From CALGSZ01 sp042408955 (GTDB lineage Bacteria > Chloroflexota > Chloroflexia > Thermomicrobiales > UBA6265): DNA of 22,774 nucleotides. A model generated the notes under the pieces. That model saw only the letters and a list, made by a program, of their open reading frames with translations. It was not told the origin of the DNA and did not search any database. Position numbers and translations under genes: made by a program. Positions within the stretch are counted from its first letter, which is position 1. Each line of letters starts with the position of its first letter. The DNA lies in the NCBI GenBank assembly GCA_042408955.1, contig JBHOQQ010000158.1:1-22774 (forward strand), in the 5' to 3' direction. Below, piece by piece: positions 14,067 to 21,435 of the stretch.

Positions 14067-15077
14067 ATGAGTGACACGTTGCAAACCTACGATGTGAACA
14101 AGCTGGATGCGCTCGTAGCGGAAACGGTCAATGGCGATGAGAAGCTGGATCTTCCCGAGGAGATCCAGACCCAGCTCGCGGACGAAATCGAGCCCGAGGT
14201 CGATCTCGAGCGCGATCTCGATGTGCTGCAGCGGCTCGATCCGAATTTTATCAACGATCCTGTCCGGCTCTACTTGCGCGAAATCGCTGAAACGCCCCTC
14301 TTAACACACGCGCAAGAGATCGAGCTGGCAAAGCGGGTCGAGCAGGGCGATGTCGCCGCCACGCAGCTCTTCGTTCGCGCCAATTTGCGGCTGGTCGTCT
14401 CGATCGCTAAGCGTTATGTCAACCGGGGTCTGACCCTCCTCGACCTGATCCAGGAGGGCAACATCGGCCTCATGCGCGCGGTCCAAAAGTACGACTGGCG
14501 GAAGGGCTTTCGGTTTAGCACCTATGCGACGTGGTGGATCCGCCAGGCAATCACGCGCGCTATCGCCGATCAAAGCCGCACGATCCGTCTCCCCGTCCAC
14601 ATGGGAGACTCGATCTCGCGCTATCGCAAGACGCTCAACCTGTTGGCCCAGGAGCTTGGACGGCAGCCAACACCGGAAGAGGTCGCTGAGGCGATGAGCG
14701 TTCAGCCGGAGAAGATCCATCAGATCGTGCAAGCGGCACAGCGCACGATCTCGCTGGAGACGCCGATCGGCAGCGAGGATGAGACGAGCCTCGGCGATCT
14801 GATTGCTGACGAGGTGTCGGAGACGCCGTATGAAGCCGCGAGCGAATCGATGCTCAAGCGCGATGTGGCGGCAGCGCTCGACACGCTGACCCCGCGTGAG
14901 AAGCTCGTGTTGCAGCTCCGCTTCGGCCTCGGTCACACGCATCAGCACACGCTTGCCGAGGTCGGCGAGCAGTTGCAGATCAGCCGCGAGCGCGTCCGCC
15001 AGATCGAGAACGAGGCGTTACAAAAGCTCCGCCGTCTCGACGGGGAGCGGCTCCTGGCGTATCATCAGGAGCTGTAA
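14067..15077 (+). CDS. Sigma-70 family RNA polymerase sigma factor (RpoD/SigA-like)
   Basis: A 336-residue sigma factor that recruits RNA polymerase to promoters. Region 1.2 is NDPVRLYLREIAETPLLT (63-80). Region 2 spans about 100-178, with NLRLVVSIAKRY, LDLIQEGNIGL for core binding, and FSTYATWWIRQAITRA for -10 recognition and melting. Region 3 spans about 180-256. Region 4 spans about 270-323, with LTPREKLVLQLRFGL and the helix-turn-helix ending ISRERVRQIENEALQKLR for -35 recognition. The large non-essential region and most of region 1.1 of a full RpoD are missing, as in many SigA or group 2 factors. A His-rich HTHQH (290-294) sits where primary factors usually have a Gly/Arg loop. The ATG at 14067 has GAGGAG 10 bases upstream. 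Primary versus group 2 role cannot be decided here. Confidence 0.93.
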   Translation: MSDTLQTYDVNKLDALVAETVNGDEKLDLPEEIQTQLADEIEPEVDLERDLDVLQRLDPNFINDPVRLYLREIAETPLLTHAQEIELAKRVEQGDVAATQLFVRANLRLVVSIAKRYVNRGLTLLDLIQEGNIGLMRAVQKYDWRKGFRFSTYATWWIRQAITRAIADQSRTIRLPVHMGDSISRYRKTLNLLAQELGRQPTPEEVAEAMSVQPEKIHQIVQAAQRTISLETPIGSEDETSLGDLIADEVSETPYEAASESMLKRDVAAALDTLTPREKLVLQLRFGLGHTHQHTLAEVGEQLQISRERVRQIENEALQKLRRLDGERLLAYHQEL

Positions 15078-15146
15078 GCGCTCGCGCGCGACGGTCTCGG
15101 CAGGAGTCATTACCATTCGTACCTCGGACGACCAATCGAGCATGCA

Positions 15147-15185
15147 GCAAAGGGGCACGGCCATTCGTGCCCCTTTGCGCGTTTT
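15147..15185 (+). terminator. Rho-independent terminator of the sigma factor gene
   Basis: A perfect 13-bp stem GCAAAGGGGCACG / CGTGCCCCTTTGC (15147-15178) with a 6-base loop, followed by GCGTTTT. It is about 70 bases after the stop codon and is the strongest terminator in the window. Confidence 0.88.
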
Positions 15186-15340
15186 ACAGACCTTTGCGCG
15201 GCGATTGCGGCAGCTCGCGGGTGCGTTCGGTCACCACCCCCGCGCGGACGCGCATCCCCAGCTCGCTGGCGGCCGGTCACACCATGCCGTGACGCGCTGC
15301 TCGCGGCTCGGGAGCGGCATCGCCCGCTGCCAGGAGGCCT

Positions 15341-16705
15341 ATGAGTAGCGAGCTCCTCAAGCTTGGAGCCGTCTTCGGATTGGTGCTCCTCAACGGCTTT
15401 TTCGTCGCCGCCGAGTTTGCCCTCGTCAGCGTCCGGCCGACTCGCATTGATCAACTTGCGCAGCAAGGGCATCCCATGGCGCGGCTGGTCAAGCGCGCCA
15501 TGGCCGATCCGAATCGCTTTATCTCCGCCGCCCAGGTCGGCATCACCATGGCAAGTCTCGGCCTCGGTTGGATCGCCGAGCCGGCACTCGCGCAACTGCT
15601 CGTCCCCCTCTTTGATTCCTGGCTCGGGCACGGGGCACGGGTGAGCGCGCACCTGGTGGCGGGAGTTCTCGCCTACTTCATCATCACCGTCATGCACATC
15701 GTGCTGGGTGAGCAGGTTCCGAAAATGATCGCGATCCAGCGTTCGGAAGCCACGATTCTTGCCACTGCCGCGCCGATCGCCTGGCTCGCCATTCCGTTCC
15801 GCCCGATCATCGCGCTGCTGTATTGGCTGACCGATCTGGTCTTGCGCCCGTTGGGCTTATCGTGGCAAGGCGAGCATCACCTCGTCTACACCGAGGATGA
15901 GCTGAAGATGCTAGTCACCGCCAGCCAGCAAAAGGGATTCCTTGAACCGAGCGAGCAAGAGCTCATCACCAGGGTCTTTAGTTTCCACGACATTCACGCC
16001 GACGAGGTGATGGTGCCGCGCACGGAGATGGTCGCCATTCCCGCCACCGCCACGCTCAAGGAGGTTACAGAAATCGTGGCCCAGCATGGCCACGCCCGCT
16101 ATCCGGTGTATGGCGAGGACTTGGACGACATCATCGGCATATTCCATGCGAAGGATCTCTATAAGCTCCTTGCGCTTGGCCAGGAAGCCCGCTTCAACCT
16201 CCGCCGCATGGTGCGGCCACCGCTCGTCATCGCCCGGTCGATGCCGCTTGACGAGCTGCTCGCCGAGATGAAGCGAAAGCGGACACATGTTGCCATCGTG
16301 CTGGATGAATATGGCGGCACCGCAGGTATGGTCACCCTCGAAGATGTGCTCGAGCGAATCATCGGGGAAGTGCACGATGAGTTCGAGCACGAGGCCGATG
16401 ACATTCAGTTCCTTGAAGATGGACGGGTCCTCATTAGCGGCCTGCTCTCAATTGACGAGATGAACGAGCACTTCAAGCTCAATCTGGAGGACCCCTTCTA
16501 TAACACGATCGGCGGCTACGTCTTCGGCCAGCTCGGCCGGCGACCAGAAGTCGGCGATGAGGTCCGTGTCAACGGCTACATCCTCCGGGTCGTGGCGATG
16601 GACGGTCTCCGCATCGATCGCTTGGAGCTCATCCCCATCTTGGACACGGTGCCGGCAGCATCACCCGAGGATGTGGCAGAAGCCGCGCTGAAATCCTCCC
16701 GGTAA
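15341..16705 (+). CDS. CNNM/CorC-type membrane protein with CBS pair (hemolysin family)
   Basis: A 454-residue protein with the full three-part architecture. Residues about 5-185 form the DUF21/CNNM membrane domain, with about four spans and the family signatures NGFFVAAEFAL and VLGEQVPKMIA. Residues about 215-340 form a CBS domain pair, recognised by DEVMVPRTEMVAIP, ARYPVYGEDLDDIIGI and LDEYGGTAGMVTLEDVLE. Residues about 355-435 form the CorC_HlyC transporter-associated domain. Family members are tied to magnesium or cobalt export; the older 'hemolysin' name is usually not meaningful. The ATG at 15341 has AGGAGG directly upstream. It is convergent with the arginase-like gene, only 6 bp apart, and preceded by the sigma factor terminator, so it is separately transcribed. 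Confidence 0.93.
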   Translation: MSSELLKLGAVFGLVLLNGFFVAAEFALVSVRPTRIDQLAQQGHPMARLVKRAMADPNRFISAAQVGITMASLGLGWIAEPALAQLLVPLFDSWLGHGARVSAHLVAGVLAYFIITVMHIVLGEQVPKMIAIQRSEATILATAAPIAWLAIPFRPIIALLYWLTDLVLRPLGLSWQGEHHLVYTEDELKMLVTASQQKGFLEPSEQELITRVFSFHDIHADEVMVPRTEMVAIPATATLKEVTEIVAQHGHARYPVYGEDLDDIIGIFHAKDLYKLLALGQEARFNLRRMVRPPLVIARSMPLDELLAEMKRKRTHVAIVLDEYGGTAGMVTLEDVLERIIGEVHDEFEHEADDIQFLEDGRVLISGLLSIDEMNEHFKLNLEDPFYNTIGGYVFGQLGRRPEVGDEVRVNGYILRVVAMDGLRIDRLELIPILDTVPAASPEDVAEAALKSSR

Positions 16706-16711
16706 CCTGGT

Positions 16712-17617
16712 TCACCCCGTGGCCGGCGCTGGCGGCACAGTCTTCCAGGCTGGAAGCGCTTGCTCAAGCAGTTCGAGCGCCATGTGCAATGACGTTTGCC
16801 CGCGGCTACCGCCACCGGGATTCAGGCTTGAGAGGCAGACGCACGCCAGCTTACCAGTAGAGAGGACGGTGCCGATTGCCGCCGCGGCCTCACCGATGTC
16901 AAGACCGTGCTCGACGGGTGTCGTCGCGCTTGGCACGAGCGATGGATCGAGCACGTCAAGGTCAACCACGAGCGCAAGAGTCTGGCATCGGCTTGCAAGG
17001 AGCGCTACCTTCTGGGCGAAGGCATCGCCGGCCCGCAGGCCATCGCTGGGGATGACGGTGATAGCGGCCGCGTGTAACAGGCGCTCCTCCTCCGGATCGA
17101 GCTCCCGGACACCCGCGAGGAGGATGCGCTCGGATGCAATCGGCATGGTCAGGCCGGCGGCCTCCCGCCAGCGCGATTCGGCCAAACCGGCGATCACGGC
17201 GAGCGGCATGCCCGCCAGAATTCCACTGTAGCTCGTTTGGGGCGTGTTGAAGTCACCGTGCGCGTCGAGCCAGATAAGACCGAGCGCCGCGTCTTCCCCT
17301 TCAGCCTGCTGGAGCCCGCCGGCCACCCCGACGGCGGCTGTGTCATCGCCAGCGAGCACCAGGACACCATAACCAGCGCGCCGGGCCGCCGCGACGCATC
17401 CCGCGACCTGCGCGCCAATTCGGCCAAGGTTGGCAATCTGTTCGCCTTGCTCAAGTCTGTCCGGATCGACCCGCGCCTCCACCGGTCCGCGCAGCTCGAA
17501 GCCGAGCGCCAGCAGTCGCCGCGTTAGGCCCGCCCGGATGAGGGCAACCGGTCCGGCGCCAAGTCCCTTGTCGGGCTCATCGTAGCGGTATGGCACCGTA
17601 ATGAGCTGCAGTCGCAT
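16712..17617 (-). CDS. Arginase/agmatinase-fold protein with altered metal site
   Basis: A 301-residue protein of the ureohydrolase fold. WLDAHGDFNTP (116-126) supplies the DAHxD manganese motif (Asp118, His120, Asp122) and VVDLDVLDPS (217-226) supplies DxDxxDP (Asp219, Asp221, Asp224). Two normally conserved positions differ. The GGDHS motif, whose His binds manganese, is AGDDT (89-93), so His is replaced by Asp92. The -E-NP motif near the C-terminus, whose Glu binds the guanidinium group, reads SLNP (264-267). It may thus use a different metal or substrate, or hydrolyse a non-guanidino amide; calling it arginase would be unsafe. The start at 17617 has GAGG about 10 bases upstream; longer frames to 17728 have no signal. 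It is divergent from the J-domain gene. Confidence 0.87.
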   Translation of the reverse strand: MRLQLITVPYRYDEPDKGLGAGPVALIRAGLTRRLLALGFELRGPVEARVDPDRLEQGEQIANLGRIGAQVAGCVAAARRAGYGVLVLAGDDTAAVGVAGGLQQAEGEDAALGLIWLDAHGDFNTPQTSYSGILAGMPLAVIAGLAESRWREAAGLTMPIASERILLAGVRELDPEEERLLHAAAITVIPSDGLRAGDAFAQKVALLASRCQTLALVVDLDVLDPSLVPSATTPVEHGLDIGEAAAAIGTVLSTGKLACVCLSSLNPGGGSRGQTSLHMALELLEQALPAWKTVPPAPATG

Positions 17618-17811
17618 CCAATCCAACCTCTGCCGCTCTCGTACAATGTTCTCGAATCCCGGCGCCGGCCGGCTTTGCTGCCCGCATATTCGGTGAGCCG
17701 GCGAGGAACCGCGACAAGCACCTTTCATGCCAGCCGGCCGAGACGCTCAGCGAGATTCGGTAGAATGAACGCGATGCACGTTGCACGTAGCGTACCAGGT
17801 CAAACGCATCG

Positions 17812-18315
17812 GTGACATCAACGCAGCACCATCGCACGACAAACAACCTGCCATCGGAGCCCCTGGACTACTACGAGGTCTTGGGCGTCCCGTACTCCGC
17901 GAGCACCGAAGAAATCACGCGAGCCTATCGTCAGGCGATGAAGCGGATTCACCCGGACCGTCAGCGGTCAGACCGCAGGCGAGCCGCCGAGGAGCAAGCG
18001 AAGCTACTGAATCGCGCATACGCCACTCTCCGCCGTCCCGAAACACGGCGTCAGCATGATGTCTCGCTGAAGCATAAGGTCGTTCAGCAGCAGATCATGA
18101 GCTCGTATTTCGGAGGGTTTGCACCAGGTGCAGCCGACGTCAATGGCGCGCGCTTCCGCCGGCAGCCAACCGCCGCCGAGCGGCGGGCCCGGCGCCGTGA
18201 CGACCAGAGCGCGATGGTCAGTATTGTGGTGATTTTCGCTGGCGTCACCCTGGCGGTGATCGCTGGGCTGGTCTTGTGGGCAGCGCTTAGCTTGCTGGCC
18301 AGATCACTCTTTTGA
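17812..18315 (+). CDS. Membrane-anchored J-domain protein (DnaJ-like)
   Basis: A 167-residue protein. Residues 19-84 are a J domain starting DYYEVLGVPYSAS with the essential HPD tripeptide (47-49), which stimulates the ATPase of an Hsp70 partner. A basic linker follows (RRQPTAAERRARRRDD, about 116-131), then one C-terminal transmembrane helix (about 135-163). The Gly/Phe and zinc-finger regions of full DnaJ are absent, so it is a type III co-chaperone that would hold Hsp70 at the inner membrane face. The start is a GTG at 17812 without a clear binding site; the true start may be slightly downstream. TAGAAT at 17761-17766 is a possible -10. No dnaK or grpE is in the window. Confidence 0.85.
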   Translation: MTSTQHHRTTNNLPSEPLDYYEVLGVPYSASTEEITRAYRQAMKRIHPDRQRSDRRRAAEEQAKLLNRAYATLRRPETRRQHDVSLKHKVVQQQIMSSYFGGFAPGAADVNGARFRRQPTAAERRARRRDDQSAMVSIVVIFAGVTLAVIAGLVLWAALSLLARSLF

Positions 18316-18343
18316 CGCTCGGTGAGGGTGGAGCATCATCGGC

Positions 18344-19648
18344 TCAGGCATCCGCCTTGCCACCGTCTCTTCCCCGCGTGCTGCCTGCTTTGCCCTTGGC
18401 ACCACCCGACGAGCCCCGGCGCGGGCCACCACCCCGGGCTGGGCCGGATGCTCCCCGCCCTGCGCGATCTGGGCGCGACGGCTTCGCGCCCTTGGCCGCC
18501 TGTGGAGCTCGCCGCTCCCACTGGCGCGCCTTGGACCGCGCCGGGCGGTCGCCGCGCAACACTGCCGGGGCGAGATTCTCCAGGGACACGAGCATGGCTA
18601 CCGCACCCTGCCGGAGTGCATCAGCCTCGGCTGATTCCGGTCGCAGACCACTGGCATACGCGAGAACGAGCAGCTGGCCAGTTTCGACAATGGTATCGAT
18701 ACCAGCAACAACGGGCAAAAGCCGCCGCTCCTCTGGCGTCAGCGGGATCACGCTGCTGTAGGCTCCAATTGCCTCCTCCGCGGCCGCCACCGTCCAGCCA
18801 CCGAAATGCGTCAAGAGCTGCCCGAGATCCATCAGCGGCGTTGAAACAGCCGCTTCGGCAAAGTCGAGCAATCCCGTGAGCCGAGGGAGCTCGCCGGTCG
18901 TTGCAAAGAGGAGATGCGCTGGCCAGAGATTGAGATGGGCGATGGCCCGGTGGCCACCTCGGAGATACGACGTACTCGCTAGCGCCGCCGTACCCACGCG
19001 CATCACCTGCTCGCTCGTGCGCAGCCATCGCTGAATGTGCGGCGTGGTGGCAGCGTGCGGGCGCAGCCGCTGGCGCTGTCCGGCCCACGCTGCGCGCACT
19101 GCCCGCACGATGGCATCGAGCCGCGCGACCGGCACAGCTCGCTCCCGCGCGAGCTTCGCGGTGGCGAGATGCCAGCGCGCCAGCGCTCCAGCGACCTCCG
19201 GAACCATCCCAGCCGGTAATGGGGCAGGCCAATGGATCAAGCGGCCGCGGTCATCGACGATTTTTCGCCCGCGCGCGGGCGATGTGCCAGGCATCCAGCT
19301 TTGCGCGTCAAACCACGCTCCATCCAGCAGGAGCTCCGCCGCGCCTGTCTCCGGCAGCTCCGCCGGCACGGGCACAAACGCACAACCCTCCGCGCGGCTA
19401 ACTGTCAGCAGGCGGTGGACAAAGGTGATGCGCTCGTGCGGCGTATCCGCTGGCCAGCGCCGGACACACCAGATCCCGGACGGGGCCTCCACACGCGCCA
19501 AGTGCCGCCGAGAGCCGACGGGTTCGATGCGCGTCAGATCCGGAAAGAACCGGCGCGCTGCCGCCTGCACCGCTGGATCGATCGCCGCCGTCGCGGCACT
19601 CTCCTCCTGCCGGCGGTCTGAATCACGCTTGCCAAGATGTCGTCTCAT
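18344..19648 (-). CDS. Aminoglycoside-phosphotransferase-fold protein with degenerate catalytic loop
   Basis: A 434-residue protein of the APH / choline-kinase fold. The catalytic loop, normally H-G-D-x-x-x-x-N, reads HLNLWPAH (238-245), so the catalytic Asp is Asn240 and the Asn is His245. The metal-binding segment LLDFAEA (260-266) keeps Asp262. DGAWFDAQSWMPG (109-121) resembles the hinge region of these kinases. The loss of the catalytic Asp suggests a pseudokinase or an unusual nucleotide-binding protein. Residues 364-434 form a long basic, Gly/Arg/Lys-rich low-complexity tail that may bind nucleic acid. Its ATG at 19648 overlaps the stop of the upstream deacylase (ATGA), so translation is probably coupled. 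It is convergent with the J-domain gene, 28 bp apart. Confidence 0.78.
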   Translation of the reverse strand: MRRHLGKRDSDRRQEESAATAAIDPAVQAAARRFFPDLTRIEPVGSRRHLARVEAPSGIWCVRRWPADTPHERITFVHRLLTVSRAEGCAFVPVPAELPETGAAELLLDGAWFDAQSWMPGTSPARGRKIVDDRGRLIHWPAPLPAGMVPEVAGALARWHLATAKLARERAVPVARLDAIVRAVRAAWAGQRQRLRPHAATTPHIQRWLRTSEQVMRVGTAALASTSYLRGGHRAIAHLNLWPAHLLFATTGELPRLTGLLDFAEAAVSTPLMDLGQLLTHFGGWTVAAAEEAIGAYSSVIPLTPEERRLLPVVAGIDTIVETGQLLVLAYASGLRPESAEADALRQGAVAMLVSLENLAPAVLRGDRPARSKARQWERRAPQAAKGAKPSRPDRAGRGASGPARGGGPRRGSSGGAKGKAGSTRGRDGGKADA

Positions 19649-21315
19649 GCCACCACTCGCTGGTACCCCGGTCCAACCACCCGCCGGCCCGGCATCGCTC
19701 CAGTATGGACCCCGTCGCTGAGGACCCGCTGCCCATTCACCCAGACGTGCAGGATACCAGTAGAGAGCTGGTGTGGGTTGTTGTAGGTGGCATGATCGGT
19801 CACTGTGTCCGGGTCAAAGATGACGACATCGGCCATCATGCCATCGCGCAGCAAGCCCCGATCACGCAGACCCAGGCGATCCGCCACCGCGGAGCTCATC
19901 TTCCGGACGGCGTCCTCCAAGGGAATCACGCCCAGCTCCTGCACGTAGCGGCGGAGAATGCGCGGGTAGGTACCGTATGCTCGAGGATGGGAAAGCCCCC
20001 TCGGCGCGGCGGTGACCGGATCAATTCCCCCGGCATCGGTGCCAATCTTGATCCACGGCTGCCTAAGCTGGAGTTCGAGGTTTTCCTCGCTCATCATGAA
20101 GTAGAAGCAGAAGACATCGTGCCCTTCGGCCGCCAGGATGTCCAGCACGGCATCCACCCAGTGCTGGCCGCGCATGGCCGCAATCTCCGCCAGCCGCTTG
20201 CCCCGGTACGGCTCGTGCTCGGCGCGGCCGGGGGAAGCGAGGACGATGTTCTCCGGGCCTGCAATCGCCGCGAAGTTCTCCCAGTCGGGCTGCGGTTCAA
20301 GCATGGCGGCCCGGATGCGCTGGCGCACATCAGGATCGCGCAGATTGTCGAACAGCTTGCCATCGGCCGCTGCCCAGGGAGGAACGCAAGCCGCCAAGCC
20401 CGTACCCGCCGCTTCGTAGGGATACATGTCGGCCCCAATGTCGATACCAGCTTTGCGTGCCTCGGCAATCTTGGCAATCGCCTGGGGCATCAGGTGCCAG
20501 TTTCGCTGGCCGGCAGCCTTGAGATGGTAGACCTCCGTCGCCACGCCAGAGCGCTGGCTGATCTCAATCGCTTCGTCCAGCGCTTGCAGCAAGCGGTCTT
20601 CTTCCGAGCGGAGATGGAGGATGTGCACTCCCCGGTAGGCGGCCACGACCTCGCAGAGTGCAGCAAGTTCCTCGGTTGTTGCGTAGGCGCTCGGGGGATA
20701 GATCAGGGCGGAGGCGAGGCCAAATGCCCCATCCTCCATCGCGCCCGCGACGACGCGCTGCATCACCTGCAATTCCTCGGCGGTCGGCGCTCCCAAATCA
20801 TAGCCCTTGGCAAACTCCCGCACGGTGGACCCGCCAATAAATGAGCCAACATTGACGGAGACGCCCCGCCATTCCAGATCAGCCAGCCAGTCGCCAAAGC
20901 GTGTCCAGCATCGCGCGCGCTCAACCCACTCATCGAAGGTATCGCCGACAAACCGCCGCAACCCTTCCGCAAACGGTGTGGCAATCCGCCCGCCAAAAGG
21001 AGCTGGCGTCCAGTCCTCACCCATGATTTCGGTGGTCACACCTTGGGTGACCTTCGAGAGCGAGCGCCGGTCGGTGAGAAATGGGACGATCGAGTGCGAT
21101 TGAATATCGATAAACCCTGGGCATACGACCAGGCCCTCTGCGTCGATGATCTCGGTCGTGGTATCCGGCTCTATCCAGCCACGGGGAGCCACCGCGGCGA
21201 TGCGATCGCCCGCCAGCGCCACATCCCCGTAAAACCAGGGATTACCCGTTCCGTCCACGACCCTCGCGTTGACGATGAGAGTCGAAAGGGTATTTGTCGA
21301 TCCGCTCCATCGCAT
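19645..21315 (-). CDS. D-aminoacylase-like amidohydrolase (N-acyl-D-amino-acid deacylase family)
   Basis: A 556-residue amidohydrolase. An N-terminal beta segment (LIVNARVVDGTGNPWFYGDVAL) leads to GFIDIQSHS (67-75), where most relatives have H-x-H; here the first His is Gln72. The Cys ligand segment GxCG of classic D-aminoacylases is MGED (98-101). The remaining ligands are present: HLRSE (His234), YHLKAAG (His264) and GTDAG (Asp427), followed by HPRAYGTYPRIL. Family members hydrolyse N-acyl-D-amino acids or similar cyclic or dipeptide-like amides. With a changed metal centre, the exact substrate is uncertain, though an acidic-ligand subgroup with MGE in place of Cys is known to me. The start at 21315 has no strong binding site. 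It is coupled to the downstream phosphotransferase-like gene and follows acetyl-CoA synthetase, from which it is separated by a terminator. Confidence 0.86.
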   Translation of the reverse strand: MRWSGSTNTLSTLIVNARVVDGTGNPWFYGDVALAGDRIAAVAPRGWIEPDTTTEIIDAEGLVVCPGFIDIQSHSIVPFLTDRRSLSKVTQGVTTEIMGEDWTPAPFGGRIATPFAEGLRRFVGDTFDEWVERARCWTRFGDWLADLEWRGVSVNVGSFIGGSTVREFAKGYDLGAPTAEELQVMQRVVAGAMEDGAFGLASALIYPPSAYATTEELAALCEVVAAYRGVHILHLRSEEDRLLQALDEAIEISQRSGVATEVYHLKAAGQRNWHLMPQAIAKIAEARKAGIDIGADMYPYEAAGTGLAACVPPWAAADGKLFDNLRDPDVRQRIRAAMLEPQPDWENFAAIAGPENIVLASPGRAEHEPYRGKRLAEIAAMRGQHWVDAVLDILAAEGHDVFCFYFMMSEENLELQLRQPWIKIGTDAGGIDPVTAAPRGLSHPRAYGTYPRILRRYVQELGVIPLEDAVRKMSSAVADRLGLRDRGLLRDGMMADVVIFDPDTVTDHATYNNPHQLSTGILHVWVNGQRVLSDGVHTGAMPGRRVVGPGYQRVVA

Positions 21316-21341
21316 AGGCGTCGTTTATCCTTGAGCAAGAA

Positions 21342-21365
21342 GAGGGCGGATAACCCTCCGCCCTC
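21342..21365 (-). terminator. Rho-independent terminator of acs
   Basis: A perfect 9-bp stem GAGGGCGGA / TCCGCCCTC with a 6-base loop. On the minus strand it is followed by TTCTTGCT. It is about 70 bases after the acs stop and before the deacylase start at 21315. Confidence 0.7.
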
Positions 21366-21435
21366 CCAAGTCGCCATTTACGCGTTCCGCGCTCGGCGTC
21401 CCGGCGCCGCTATCAAGCCAGGACGCCCCTGCGCG

